DNA of 64,000 bases from Saitoella complicata NRRL Y-17804 (GCF_001661265.1 NW_017567015.1:237310-301309); one strand, 5' to 3'; positions 35,994-47,496 are shown, counted from the stretch's first letter. Numbers and translations: made by a program. The notes: generated by a model from the sequence alone, not told the origin.

Positions 35994-36721
35994 TCACAGG
36001 TTAGCAACTTCGCCCCTCCACTTCACTCCGCACACTTCACAGATACTCATTGCAATGCTTCTCACCGCATCGATCTCTTCTCTTGTTGCCCCCTGGTTGA
36101 GGCCACCACGGAGATGTCCTTTCAATTGTGGATTTACGTCCTGCGGAATCAGGGAAGAGATGAGGACGTACGACGTCTCTTTGGCCGAAATAACGTCTGT
36201 GTAAGAGAGCACGGGCGAGTAGATATGCTTGACCGCCGTATAAGCTGTAGAATTGTCAGCGATAACACAGAAAGCCGTGAACACTGGGGCATACCCAAAT
36301 CTGGATAAGCATTGTGCAAGTTATCCAACACCCTTTCCGAAATCTTGCCATATGTCTTCTTGAAGTACTCCTCACCACGAGTTTGTCTTTCAGCTTCGCT
36401 GATATCAAGCAACCGATATGGCGTTGTCTGCCTCATCTCCGCCGGTACAACCTTCCCCAACTCTGTCAACGCATTGATCGCCTTCGGCAATCCACCCGTC
36501 AACCCCGCCTTCAGCAACCCCTCACTGATTTTCTTGGCAGCGAGGCTCGCATTCTCACTTTCTTCATCCAGGAGAAATCGGAAAAGGTTGGCGACTTCTT
36601 CGGGGTAGTTGCAGATGGAGAAGGTCACGGCGGAGACGAGGTACCATGAGGTACGGTCGTTGGAGATCGAAGAAGGGAAACGGGAACGGAGAGATGATAG
36701 GAAGGACGGAGTTGCTAGCAT
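35994..36721 (-). CDS. AhpD/carboxymuconolactone decarboxylase-like protein
   Basis: Two exons (36295-36721 and 35994-36244, 50-nt intron) give 225 residues. The fold is that of the carboxymuconolactone decarboxylase/AhpD family: an all-helical N-terminal half, then SYVLISSLIPQDVNPQLKGHLRGGLNQGATREEIDAV. Near the end SICEVCGVKW holds a CxxC pair at the position where AhpD has its redox cysteines, but the His normally following is not seen. AhpD members reduce peroxides or serve as disulfide partners. Here it follows the 2-hydroxy-acid oxidase on the same strand by 213 bp, so removal of the peroxide made by that enzyme is an attractive but untested role. Confidence 0.75.
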
Positions 36722-36934
36722 TCTTTTTTGGTCAATTGTTGTCTTGGCACGATGCTTGCAATGGGGGTTTTGGGGTTGGTGGTTGTCTCGGCGCCGACGA
36801 GCCATTTGCGGGGAAGCACGAATGCAACTGAGAGTATCGATACCGCACGAATCGAGACTCGCAAGCTCAGCTATCCCCATCTATGTACCGTGCAACATAC
36901 AAATAGTATTCGCAGGGTATCTATACTGTACACA

Positions 36935-38197
36935 TCACAACTTACTCCCCTCACTATAACTACTTCCATACGGCATCCACTTCAACGCCTTCCTATCAAT
37001 ATCCTTAATCGTGGGATATCCCGCAACATTCATCAAAATATCAAAATCGGCCAACAAGCTCTTCATAACATGCCTAACCCCAAACTCCCCCTGAATACTC
37101 AACCCCCAAATCCAGAGTCGTCCAGTCATCACCGCTTTAGCACCCAACGCGATGGCTTTGAAGATATCCGAGGCAGAACGAACGCCGGAATCGAAGAGGA
37201 TGGTAAAGTTGGGCGTGGAGCCGAGTTCTTTACAGATTTCGGCGAGGGCGTCGAGGGAGCCGATTGCGCCGTCGACTTGGCGGCCGGCGTGGTTGGAAAC
37301 GACGATTCCGTCACAGCCATATTCGAGGGCCTTTTTGGCGTCATCGACCGTCTGAATACCCTTTAACAAGAAGGGACGACCTCCCGAGATCTTCTGCCAT
37401 TGGTCACGGACCCAGGGGATACGGTCCCAGGTGTGCGCTTTCCCGTGCCACACGTTATCGATCCAACGCCGTCCGGCGGCTTGTGGGTCCTTCTTTGGGT
37501 CAATTCCCCATTCCTTCAACCGTTTCTGGAAAATGGGATCAGAGAGTCCGAGTTCGGCGCCGATGCCGTAGTAGAATGCGTAATTTGCTGTTGCGACATC
37601 GTCGTGGCGCCAGGCGAGTTGCCATGTGTCGAGAGTCATCATGCAGACGTCGAATCCGGATTGATGGGCGCGGGTGAGGAGGGAGATGGTGAGTTCGTCG
37701 TCGTGGGGCATGTAGAGTTGGTAGAAGCGGGGACCATTCCCGTTGACTGCGGCCACGTCTTCGATGGATTGGGAGCCGGCGGTGGAGAGGCAGTAAGGGA
37801 GGTTAAGTTCGCCCGCGACCTTTGCGACGGAGAGCTCACCGGTTGGGTGGTAGATCTTGTTAATTCCGACAGGAGCAAACATGATCGGTGCAGATATCTT
37901 GTGCCCGAAGAGTTCGGTAGTGGTGTCGCGAGTGTTTGTCTCACGGAGCATCCTGGGAAGGATCTTGTAGCGGTAGAAAGCTTCGCGGTTTGCGCGGTGG
38001 GTCAATGATGAACCGGCGTTGGAGGATGCGTAGAACCATCCTCCGGCCGACAGCTTCTCGTGAGCGAGATCCTCGAGCCTGCCCGGATCGGTGTTGAAGG
38101 GGGGGAGGATACCCTTGGTACCCTCGATGAAGGCTTTACGCTGGTATAAGCCCCAGTGAGGGGTGGTACGCTTAGGAAGGTTGTATGGATCAGACAT
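36935..38197 (-). CDS. FMN-dependent 2-hydroxy-acid oxidase (lactate/glycolate type), peroxisomal by C-terminal SKL
   Basis: A single exon of 420 residues starting MSDPYNLPKRTTPHWG. The TIM-barrel FMN fold of the lactate oxidase/glycolate oxidase family is plain: IMFAPVGINKIYHPTGE near the N-terminus, CLSTAGSQSIEDVA, MMTLDTWQLAWR, then the catalytic loop with GRPFLLKGIQTVDDA and VVSNHAGRQVDGAIGSLDAL, the His/Arg pair typical of the active site. A loop at about 205-225 (AELGLSDPIFQKRLKEW) is longer than in plant glycolate oxidase and resembles lactate monooxygenase. The protein ends in SEGSKL, a canonical PTS1, so peroxisomal import is predicted. The reaction would give a 2-oxo acid and H2O2. 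The exact substrate is not determined. Confidence 0.88.
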   Translation of the reverse strand: MSDPYNLPKRTTPHWGLYQRKAFIEGTKGILPPFNTDPGRLEDLAHEKLSAGGWFYASSNAGSSLTHRANREAFYRYKILPRMLRETNTRDTTTELFGHKISAPIMFAPVGINKIYHPTGELSVAKVAGELNLPYCLSTAGSQSIEDVAAVNGNGPRFYQLYMPHDDELTISLLTRAHQSGFDVCMMTLDTWQLAWRHDDVATANYAFYYGIGAELGLSDPIFQKRLKEWGIDPKKDPQAAGRRWIDNVWHGKAHTWDRIPWVRDQWQKISGGRPFLLKGIQTVDDAKKALEYGCDGIVVSNHAGRQVDGAIGSLDALAEICKELGSTPNFTILFDSGVRSASDIFKAIALGAKAVMTGRLWIWGLSIQGEFGVRHVMKSLLADFDILMNVAGYPTIKDIDRKALKWMPYGSSYSEGSKL

Positions 38198-39345
38198 TCT
38201 ATGAGATCTTCATGATCAAAGCTCGAGATCAAAGGCCTTATAAGTTCAAGTACTCGGAGTACGGGTGCAATGGTGACGTCTTCCGCGCGCGGGTAATCAG
38301 CGACTAACACGATAACTCGCCAATTCTTGCCTCGACCTTTCATTCACCGGCAATTGACTCCCGAGACAGTGACCTTACGATGTTTGTTCTCTTGACGACA
38401 GCCGCTGAGTGAAGTCAAAACAACACCATGGACAATTCCTTCACTACGGGCACGTGTGCGAAGGCACGTGACTGGTGACACGTATACATAAGTAAAGAAA
38501 ACAGCAGCGTAAACAGATCATCGAGAAGAGTAAACAGAGCTTCCAAGACGCTCAAACGACAGCATTCACGCCGTGTCTCGCACCAGTCGTCCGGTCACAC
38601 CACAGCAATGGCCCACGGAGCACCTCCTCACTGCACACGTACGACTGGCAACGCAGTGGCAAAGACCACTCAATCAATTGCAAAGGGACCATAGTCCCTT
38701 AAAGGCGATGGTCTGTGGAGATTGATCTCACACCGGCGTTTGCCCTTCATGCAGTCCAGTTCGAGATCCGGCTGCATGGCCGTGGATGCAATGCAGTGCA
38801 ATGCATGCGGTTGCCTGCAGGAGATCAATCAGATCCGATCAAGATCGAGTGCAGTTGAATGCGGTGCCTGCAGGAGCCCAAGTGCCCGGGGCGCCTGTCA
38901 TCTCCGCTTATGCAATCGATGCTCAACGGAAGCGTGTCCAGCGCACTGATCTCCACTTGAGCACGCCTATGCAGCCACCACTCCCTCGCGAAATTACAAC
39001 CCAGGTCTTAAACCGTCGCCGGGAAATTGCTGACTTTCATCTCACGCAGGGGAAGCCCAACTTTTTTCTCCCCATGCTTCCCTAACCCTCGTATTACGTG
39101 GCTCAGTACCGAAGAAACCACCAAAAGGAAATTGCGCTCTGTCGGGCCCCGTACAATGGGGTCGTTCTTTTCGAGGAGGAAGCCCGTGGGGGTGTATAAA
39201 GACCGCACCACCACCCGGCTTGGTTCCAGCATCAATCGATCAGACAAACGACCGGTTCGTTCCATACACTCACTTTCTCAAGTCGACCTCAGTCTAGCCA
39301 ACCCAAGGCACTCACCACAACAACACTCACTTTACTACAACTACA
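38198..39345. promoter_or_regulatory. Upstream region of the thaumatin-like gene with TATA box
   Basis: No gene seen in 1.15 kb. A TATAAA lies at 39195-39200, about 145 bp before the ATG at 39346, and the 5' leader is CA/CT-rich, as in highly expressed secreted-protein genes. Around 38750-38880 there is a run of short repeats (GCAGT, GCATGC, CTGCAGG) whose meaning I do not know. Confidence 0.45.
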
Positions 39346-39849
39346 ATGCAGTTCACCACCGTCTTCTTCGCTCTCGTTGCCCTTTGCCTCGCTTTGGTCG
39401 AGGCCGCTCCTCAGAAGCGCTCCACCGTCACCATGACCATCAACAACAACTGCACCAACCCCGTCGACGTCAAGTTCCTCGGTACCGCCGGTGAGGACTC
39501 CTTCACCATCAAGTCCAACGGTACTCAGACCGTCGATATGCCCACCCCGGCTATGGGTACCGTCTTCAAGGCTATCGATGCCGAGAAAGGTTCCTGGTTG
39601 AAGCCCGCTCAGTTCGAGCTTTCTCTTGGTGGATGGAACGGTATGGACGCTTACGACATCTCTTACATCGACGGTGATGGTGAGATCGCTTCTGCCTCCA
39701 TGAAGCCCGTCGGCGGTTCTGGTAACTGCGACGATCTCGTTTGCAAGGACGCCGATAACTGCAAGTACGCCTACTACCTCCCCGACGATGTCCAGACCTA
39801 CACTTGCACCGGTCCCGACTCTTTCGAGGTTAACCTCTGTATCGCTTAA
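39346..39849 (+). CDS. Small secreted thaumatin-like protein
   Basis: A single exon of 167 residues. It starts with a strong signal peptide (MQFTTVFFALVALCLALVEAA) and a KR site at residues 24-25 (APQKR) that could be cut by a Kex2-type protease. The mature part begins TVTMTINNNCTNPVDVKFLG, like the first strand of thaumatin-like proteins, and contains DAYDISYIDGDGE, close to the DxYDVSLVDG motif of the family. Six cysteines remain, fewer than the 16 or 10 of plant forms. It is short, so a reduced TLP domain is the best description. The coding sequence is C-rich at third positions, like RPL3, suggesting high expression. Confidence 0.75.
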   Translation: MQFTTVFFALVALCLALVEAAPQKRSTVTMTINNNCTNPVDVKFLGTAGEDSFTIKSNGTQTVDMPTPAMGTVFKAIDAEKGSWLKPAQFELSLGGWNGMDAYDISYIDGDGEIASASMKPVGGSGNCDDLVCKDADNCKYAYYLPDDVQTYTCTGPDSFEVNLCIA

Positions 39850-40212
39850 GCGTGTTCTTCCGTACACACAATATCTTTATCTGCCGAGCCAGGTCGCTCA
39901 GCTGGGGGGGACACACACACATTGGGGAATGAGCAAAACGGGTTAGATTTCGCTCTCGGCTTCCACGGCGCTACTTTTGAATTTTTGTGGGAACTTTTTA
40001 TCTATTTCTTCTACATTTTTTGATCCTAGAGATCATTCTTTAGCCAGCCTTACAATTTGAAGGTGCTTCTTCCATTCAACGATCGGCTCCGTCGGCTGCG
40101 GTTACCGGTTATATTCGTAAGCAACGTCACCGCGCCCAATTCCGGAAGTGAGGAGAAAACACCACACCACACCGTCCAGTCCATCCCCCATCAATCCAAC
40201 CAAAAAATAGCA
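39850..40212. other. Intergenic between thaumatin-like and alcohol dehydrogenase genes
   Basis: No gene seen. The region contains a short CA run at about 39910-39920 and a T-rich stretch at about 39986-40021, probably 3' end signals of the thaumatin-like gene. Confidence 0.4.
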
Positions 40213-41399
40213 ATGGCTTCCACCGATTACAAGTTCCAGGGCTGGGTTGCCCACGACTCCAACTCCATCGGCAACTTGAAGCATGAGGAGTACGAGCCGA
40301 AGAACTGGTCTGAGGACGACGTCGACATCAAGATCCAGTACTGTGGTATCTGCGGTTCTGACATTCACACTCTTCGCTCTGGTTGGGGTCCTACCAAGTA
40401 CCCTCAGGTCGTTGGACACGAGATCGTTGGTATTGCCGTCCGTGTTGGTAAGAATGTAAAGAACGTCAAGGTGTAAGTGATCCCCTCGTGTCGATTGCCG
40501 GATAACCGGGGCGGTACTCGCACAGTCGATCCCCCGATCTCGGACCAACAGAAATACCGAATATCGATAAAGATTTGCTAACATATGACAACAGTGGAGA
40601 CCGCATCGGTGTCGGTGCTCAGTCCAGCTCTTGCCTTTCTTGCTCCCCTTGCAAGACCCACTCCGAGCCTTACTGTGAGAAGGGTATGGTCGGTACCTAC
40701 AACGGTGTTTACCCCGATGGATCCAAGTCTACCGGTGGTTACGCCGACTACGCCCGTGTCCCCTCTCACTTCTGTATCCCCATTCCTGAGGGTCTCGAGT
40801 CCGAGGTCGCTGCTCCCATGATGTGTGCCGGTGTTACCGTCTACTCTCCCATGAAGGATGCTGAGGTTGGTCCCGGTAAGAAGGTCGGCGTCATCGGTAT
40901 CGGTGGTCTCGGTCACTTTGGTATCCTATTTGCCAAGGCTATGGGTGCTGAGGTTACTGCTATCTCCCGTTCACGCAGAAAGGAGGAGGACGCTCGCAAG
41001 ATGGGTGTTACCGACTTCATTGCCACCGGTGAGGAGAACTGGCAGAAGGGCCACACCAAGGAGTTTGATGTCTTGCTCTGCACCGTCTCCGAGGCTGACA
41101 TGCCCTTCGGTGACTACTTGAGTTTGCTCAAGCTCAGGGGTACCTTTATCGTCGTCGGTCTCCCCGAGGAGGGTGTTACCCTCCGTCCTGGTGCTTTGAT
41201 CAGGAACAATGCCAAGATCGTCGGATCTCTCATCGGTTCTCCCCAGACCATCCGCGAGATGCTTGAGCTTGCGGCCAAGTCCGGCGTCAAGTCCTGGGTC
41301 CAGAAGTACGACCTCGAGAACGTCAACCAGGCCGTCAAGGATATGGAGGACGGTAAGGCCACTTACCGCATCGTCTTGGAGAACAAGAAGAACTTGTAA
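40213..41399 (+). CDS. Zinc-dependent NADP(H) alcohol dehydrogenase (cinnamyl/ADH6 type)
   Basis: Two exons (40213-40472 and 40595-41399, 122-nt intron) give 354 residues. The catalytic zinc site CGICGSDIH and VGHEIVG lie in exon 1. The four structural zinc cysteines follow the splice (SSCLSCSPCKTHSEPYC). The NADP-binding Rossmann motif is GIGGLGHFG, with SRSRRK after it, a set of basic residues that favours NADPH. Members reduce aromatic and medium-chain aldehydes in the cytosol. Strong C-ending codon use suggests high expression. The ending KKNL is not a canonical peroxisomal signal. Confidence 0.93.
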
Positions 41400-41529
41400 A
41401 GTTTATGATGGTACGATAGAGATATGCGAAAATGGTCTAGATTTATTCGGTATGATAGGGTATGAATGAAGTGAACCCATATGCTAGAAGAAAAGACAAA
41501 ACTCCAAAGTTCCTCCCCATCTAAGCTCC

Positions 41530-44394
41530 TTAGAAACGGAAAGTCATCAATGACGGGTTGAGGACGATAGGTAGAAGCGCGTGGAATACCAACTGCCACA
41601 CCAACGGAAGAACGACGATAACCGTGTCAATCCGCCATTTGTAGGGCGCAAAGAAAGCTAGATAAATCATCATCGCCGCACCAACCGCAATCCAGAGGTA
41701 GATCCATTTGAATCTGCGAGCGATCTTGGGTACTTCCTTGAAGAAATTAGAAGCCTCAAGCTCCTTGGCCGTGGCACCCCAGGAAAGAGGCAGCGAGAAC
41801 AAATGACAAATCAACGCCCATGAGACGTGCATCGACAGACCTCCCATGAACGCCGTGAGAAGTGGCACCCATCGGAAGTTTTCGTACAATGCCGGAAGCA
41901 GACTTGCATGACCGATACGATATCTGTAGATTGCAGAACAGAATGGACCAGCAGCACAAAACACCACCAAACATGACAAGGTGATTTGCCAGGAGTCGAC
42001 GTAGTACTTGTCGACAGCGTACTTGTACCAACCAATGACGAAGTAGTTCACAACAGTCAAGAGCCATGCTCCACCAATGGCAAAGTATGTACCAATGTAG
42101 GCGAGAATGGTGAACTTCGAGAAACCCTTGATCTTCGAACTGATGAAGGTAAGGAACAGCGGCGTGAACGGGCCACGGGTCAGCCAAAATCGAATAGGAT
42201 GGAACATGAGCTCACTAGGCGACGGAGTTAGTGGAGATTCGTAATGGGAAAAATGATTCACTTACGAGCAACCATACGCGTACTTCTCCCATCGTGTCAG
42301 TTCATCGTAGACCGTCAAAGACACACCCTCCTTGAAATCTCCATTATGGTAAGAAGCCAATCTGATGGTGTACCCCAAGATCTGGAGTTTCAGGGCCATC
42401 TCAAAGTCCTCAGACACGTGCGACTCCGACCACCATTTGGTAGTCCCGTCATCGTCAAGCCAAGCGACTTCTTGCAAAGCAGTCCATCGGATGAAAGCGT
42501 TATGACCGACGAAAGCAGCGACATCTCCACCAGCAGTGGCGTATCGGATAGCGAGGTAAACGAGATTCGTGAAAAAGGTGATACCGTTCTCCCAGAAATC
42601 GTCAACAACCTGCATGACTCCAGACGCATGCTGGATAATGGCAACTTCCGGCGAGAGCATAAACTCGGACGCAGCATCAAGGAAACAATCTTCGGGTACT
42701 CGTGTATCGGAATCGATGATAAGGATAAAGTCACCGATACGGATGTCACCCTCCGCCCAAGCTTCACCGTTCGCAATTTCGTCCTGTGATTCTTCCAGTG
42801 CTTTCTCGTAAGCGTCGTACTCGTCCTGATCAGTCCATTCAGGTCCTCGCTCGATTCCTTCAAGCTTAGCTTCGACGGCCAGAGACATGTTAAGAGAAAA
42901 GTTCATGTTGGATGCTTTCTTGAAACGTCCGGCACGGACGAATCCGTTTGTTCCATGTGGCGGGCGTGCGACCCATCCAATACCTTGTTCGCCATAGTAG
43001 TCGATTCTCTCGTCCGCCTCGTCTTCGCTGATGAGCTGCATACCGTCGTCGTTTACAAAGATTGAAGCAGTTCCACCTTGAAGTTCGTACGTGGAGATAG
43101 CTGCTTTCACGGAGCGGATAGTGGGATCGATAACCTTTTCCAATGACTCCTTGTAAACCGGCATCTGAATGGTGATATGCGGTAGATAACCAGCAACACG
43201 TCTTGGCGGTTTAGCACTGAACGAAAGTGAGTTTTCGTTCAGTTGCTGAGTCGGGCCGAACAACTGGATGATACTACTGCAGACAATCATCGTGAAGAAC
43301 ATGGAGAAGAAGATGGTATGCGGGACCGCCGCAAGCATGGCGAATCGCTCCCACCCGCCTCCTTGTTGCAAACTCTCGTTCACCAAACTCCGGATTCCGA
43401 GGCCAATGAAAGTTCCCAGCATGGCAGTCGCACAAGCGACAACGCCAGGAATCAACAGCTGCCTTTCTCTCTTCTCTCCCATGAGGGTACCCTTCTCCAA
43501 ATCCGCAGCCTCCTCCGTCACGACAGGCTTTTTGGACCATACTGCCTCGATGATCTCTTTTTCCAGATCAGTCGCTCGTGGGATTAGGTTTTGCGGATCA
43601 TCGTCCCAAACGACCAGTGACTTTTCATCTCGGATGAAAGCCGCGAATTGATTGCGACGACCACGTGCAAGCATCTGAACATTCTCTAAAATTTGAATAT
43701 GATTGTTCTCTCCGAGAACGACCTCGAAGGCGGTCGGCGGAAGCTTCGACAGAATGAGCGCTGGTGTTTTGTTGGTGATCTTGATTGCCGATTCGACGTT
43801 GAGACCGGCTACTGCCATTTCGAATTCACCACCATCGAGAGCAGGTGGGAACGTACGGTAATCACCCTTCTGTACACGGAGAGAGATCTGGCCCACTGCG
43901 AGAGCCTTTTCGACGACAACTGGTTGCTGTACACCGGGCGTGAAGACGGACAGTCGTCTGCTCATACGCATGCTGCTTTCGTCGAAGGAAATATCGCCTG
44001 CTCCGACAGCAGTTGGCGAGAGAAGACCAGATGCACCTCCTGTGTTTCGGAACCACCCCTTCTTTGCCGCTGTTCTGTAAAGGTACTCGGCCCATAACTC
44101 TTCTCGTTCGATATCGTCGATGAAGACACTGGGACCTCGACCTTTGGTGGAAAGCGCAACGGATCGGACGGAAGCACTGTGGGAGAGTGTGGATCGGGCC
44201 GATGACGATTTGTTTCGGCGGTGAGTGTTGACCTTTTCTGGTGCAACTTCCTCGATGTTGGTATCGACTTCGTCGCTCTTCTCCTTGCCCTTCTCTGACT
44301 TCTTGCCCTTCGTTCGCTTCTGGTATTTGAAGTCGCCGAAACCCTTACGGGTAAACCCTTGAGCACCGTCCTTTGCCGCAAAGTATGACTTCAT
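41530..44394 (-). CDS. Membrane GT2 polysaccharide synthase, paralogue A
   Basis: Two exons (42266-44394 and 41530-42214, 51-nt intron) give 937 residues. After a basic, disordered N-terminal region and a heme- or cytochrome-unlike middle domain, a membrane helix pair (VVACATAMLGTFIGLGI, FSMFFTMIVCSSIIQLF) leads into the GT2 catalytic core. That core has SIFVNDDGMQL, KKASNMNFSL, the DxD motif IIDSDTRVPEDCF, and SESHVSEDF, followed by LTRWEKYAYGCSEL, which stands where processive synthases have QxxRW. Four to five C-terminal helices follow. This is the fungal GT2 group related to hyphal-growth GT2 and mixed-linkage glucan synthases; the product is not known. It is divergent from the GH16 gene and paralogous to the gene at 49003. 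Confidence 0.85.
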
Positions 44395-45450
44395 GTCCGC
44401 GAAGGTGAGGGAACGCTGACGGCTGCTGTCGACGGAGCTGTCGCTCTACTGATGCGAGCAGTTAATCGAGGGCGGTATCGTTGCTGCTACAGAGTGAGGA
44501 GTTGCGAGGAGAGTGTTCACCGACGACACTTTTTGGTCATAAAGCGATTAGCAAGTACAGCAAGTGGCGGGTCGCACAACAATGATCGAACACAAGGGTA
44601 TCCGAGTGTGCCTGCGTGTTTCGAGAATGGCGAGGGAGAGGCTGACCGTCGTTTCAAGTTCGGGAAAGGCGATCCCTGTGGCGGCAGTCGTAAATTGAAG
44701 CCAGACGCCGGATTCGGGGCCGAGAATGCAGAGTCTGTCTTGAAAGGAAAGAAAGCTTTACCTACGCACGTGGTAATAATGGGGTGGTGTGCCAAGGCGT
44801 AGAGGATCTTACTCGATCCTGTTGGGACGGTAGCAACATTGGAAGCACCGATGGCGGGAGAATGGGGCCTAAACGGTAAAAGTGTTCTGGCGTTGTCCAT
44901 GGCGCTCCTAGGCGATCGAAGACAACCGAGGGCTGTTCAAGTGTGCTCAAGTGCTTCCAACCGCGCGCGCTGCCAGACGTAGAAAACCGCGCACGGACCA
45001 TCTGTGCAACTGAGACTCCCTTAATTCTCTGCCGTCAAACGAAAAAAACGCACGGACCCATGCTGTCCGAGCACGCGATTGAGTAGAAAAGTCGGAAAAC
45101 GGCAATTGAGGACGACAACAGGCATAGCCTTGGCGACCAACCTGCCAATCAGTCGCACCCTTGAGTGAGCGATCTAGGCTCTTCCGCCAACGGCTGTCCT
45201 TCGTTATCCCCGCCTACGCGTGGCGGCGAACTACTCGGCTTTGTCTGGCAGTGTCTCACCAAAAAGAATCCGCCACATCGGTGCGAGCCTTGCGGATTCG
45301 GAACCCGATCGTTAGTAAAGTCATGGGTCTGTTCGCTGCACAAACCTAATCGATACCCGTTGTCCCTTGGATCAAGTTCCTATAACACAACTTTGACCGC
45401 AACGGCCAGACGCCGACAACCTTCTGGTCAACGCAACACGACCAGCAGCC
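44395..45450. promoter_or_regulatory. Divergent promoter of GT2-A and the GH16 membrane protein
   Basis: A 1.06-kb region between the two start codons; no gene seen in it. Both genes encode cell-wall-type proteins, so shared control is plausible. Confidence 0.5.
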
Positions 45451-47496
45451 ATGGCCGATTCGGAAAAGGAAACGATGCCTGAAAACGTTGCCGGGAAAGA
45501 GATCACTCCCTCTCAGGCTGCTGCTGCTGAGGAACCTGTCACTCGGCCCGTCACGCCCAAGTCGCAACGTCGTATGACTATGATGGACAGCCCTTCGCCA
45601 GGCCAGCGCGTCCGAGCACCGTCTGAACAAGTAACTCCGACTACAAACCGTCGTAGGACCATGATCGAAACGACGCCGACATCCTCAAACACCACACCGT
45701 TGTTGTCGCCCGAGGAGAAGACCGACAATGCCCCTCCGGCAGCGTTGCAAGGTATCATGAAGCGCAGATCTCTCGGCCCTGAATCGCACAATCCCGCAAG
45801 TCCAGGAATGGGCCCTCGTCGGATGACCGGTCCTACACCAGACCCTACGGCTGCTGCACCCGCTGATCCTCCATCTGGCGGATCGCGCCGTCCGTCGGTT
45901 GCAACTCGACCCAGGCCGCTCTCCTCGTACGGACGTCCTTTGTCGAATTACTCCATCACGGATGCTGCGCCGCCGAGTATCGCCCGCCGCTTGTCGGGAT
46001 ATGACCCCAGAATGTCCATCGGTGGTGCCGAACCTCCATCAGCCGGTGGATCCATGACTGCTAACAGGCAGTTTTCTACGTATGAACCGACATCGTCTGC
46101 AACCCTTGCGCAACGCCGTGTCTCTCAATACGACCCGATGGATTCGAGAAGAAGATCGACGTACAACCAAGAAGGCCCTGCGCCGTTAGCTATGGGCTCA
46201 AGCGCTCGTCCGGTGTCTACTTTCTTTGGTGTGGATGCAACTGGACCCAGCCCGTTTAACGCACCTGAGCCCAAAGACGAGAAGGCACAGCCCGCAGTTT
46301 ATACCAGGCAATTCGTGTCTAGACGTCTAAAGGGACCTGTGGAGAAGCCTTGGTTGCTGGAGGAGGATCCTCGAGAGAAGTGGGTATCGATCATTCCGAT
46401 CATTGGTGTTGTCGTTGGCTTCATCGCTGCTGGGCTGTTGATCTGGGACGGTATTCGTGGTGTTGCTCATCACAAGTACTGCCCTGTTCTCATCGACGAT
46501 TTCACGAACGGTTTGAATACATCCATTTGGAAGCACGACATTGAGCTCGGTGGATACGGTAATGGCGAATTTGAATGGACCACTGCGAATTCGGATAACT
46601 CCTACGTTCAGGATGGCAAACTCTTCATCATGCCAACGCTTACCAACGCAAGTCTTACCTCCAACGAGATCAACAACGGTTACACCGTCAATTTGACGGC
46701 AACCGGAGAGTGTACTTCGACGACCAAGTACAACTGTGTTGTTACCTCAAACACTACGACGGGTCAGATCATTCCTCCCATTAAGTCTGCGCGCCTTACC
46801 ACCAAGGGATCTGCTTCCATTAAGTACGGCCGTGTCGAGGTCCGTGCTCGTTTACCAAAGGGAGACTGGATCTGGCCTGCCATTTGGATGTTGCCTGTCA
46901 ACAACACTTACGGTGTTTGGCCAAAGTCTGGTGAGATCGACATTGCCGAATCTCGTGGAAACGACATTTTCTATCCCGAGGGTGGTAGGGACATTATCTC
47001 CTCAACTCTTCACTGGGGTCCTGACTCCGCCAACGATGGCTACTGGCGTACGAACAACAAGCATCGTTTGCCGCATACTTCTTTCGACGAAGGGTTCCAT
47101 ACCTTTGGTCTCGAATGGTCAGAAAAATACCTCTTCACTTACGTGGATTCTCGCTTGCAGACTGTGCTTTACACCAAGTTTCAGACGCCTTTCTGGGACC
47201 GTGGAAGCTTCCCGCTCTCCAATGCTAACGGTACGACTTATGTCAACCCTTGGTCTTCGGGTACGGCTTCTACGCCTTTCGATCAAGAGTTCTACCTTAT
47301 CTTGAACGTCGCCGTTGGTGGTACTAATGGTTGGTTCGTTGATGGCAAGGACAACAAGCCTTGGGTTGACGCTTCATCGACTGCTATGGGTGACTTTTGG
47401 AGACAGAGGGACACCTGGTTGCCTACGTGGGGAAGCAGTGATCGTAGAGCGATGGTCGTGGACAAGGTCTCGATGTGGCAGCAGTGCGATAATTAG
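45451..47496 (+). CDS. Type II membrane glycoside hydrolase family 16 (beta-1,3-glucan-active type)
   Basis: A single exon of 681 residues. Residues 1 to about 310 are disordered and Ser/Pro/Arg-rich; one anchor (IIPIIGVVVGFIAAGLLIW) follows; the rest is a GH16 domain. The catalytic motif is GEIDIAESRG, in the beta-bulge form typical of laminarinase and beta-glucan-recognition GH16 enzymes rather than KRE6/SKN1. Other landmarks: WPAIWMLPVNNTYGVWPKSG and FYLILNVAVGGTNGWF. Many N-glycosylation sites (NNT, NAS, NTS) fit a lumenal or extracellular position. It probably remodels or binds beta-1,3- or mixed-linkage glucan. It sits between two GT2 synthase paralogues. Confidence 0.85.
   Translation: MADSEKETMPENVAGKEITPSQAAAAEEPVTRPVTPKSQRRMTMMDSPSPGQRVRAPSEQVTPTTNRRRTMIETTPTSSNTTPLLSPEEKTDNAPPAALQGIMKRRSLGPESHNPASPGMGPRRMTGPTPDPTAAAPADPPSGGSRRPSVATRPRPLSSYGRPLSNYSITDAAPPSIARRLSGYDPRMSIGGAEPPSAGGSMTANRQFSTYEPTSSATLAQRRVSQYDPMDSRRRSTYNQEGPAPLAMGSSARPVSTFFGVDATGPSPFNAPEPKDEKAQPAVYTRQFVSRRLKGPVEKPWLLEEDPREKWVSIIPIIGVVVGFIAAGLLIWDGIRGVAHHKYCPVLIDDFTNGLNTSIWKHDIELGGYGNGEFEWTTANSDNSYVQDGKLFIMPTLTNASLTSNEINNGYTVNLTATGECTSTTKYNCVVTSNTTTGQIIPPIKSARLTTKGSASIKYGRVEVRARLPKGDWIWPAIWMLPVNNTYGVWPKSGEIDIAESRGNDIFYPEGGRDIISSTLHWGPDSANDGYWRTNNKHRLPHTSFDEGFHTFGLEWSEKYLFTYVDSRLQTVLYTKFQTPFWDRGSFPLSNANGTTYVNPWSSGTASTPFDQEFYLILNVAVGGTNGWFVDGKDNKPWVDASSTAMGDFWRQRDTWLPTWGSSDRRAMVVDKVSMWQQCDN

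Noticed and set aside
38750-38900. A CRISPR-like or satellite array from short GCAGT/CTGCAGG repeats
   Set aside because: Units are irregular and too short; no spacer structure.
39289-39867. A 192-codon open frame antisense to the thaumatin-like gene
   Set aside because: Another codon-bias shadow, dominated by Gly, Val and Asp, opposite a well supported secreted-protein gene.
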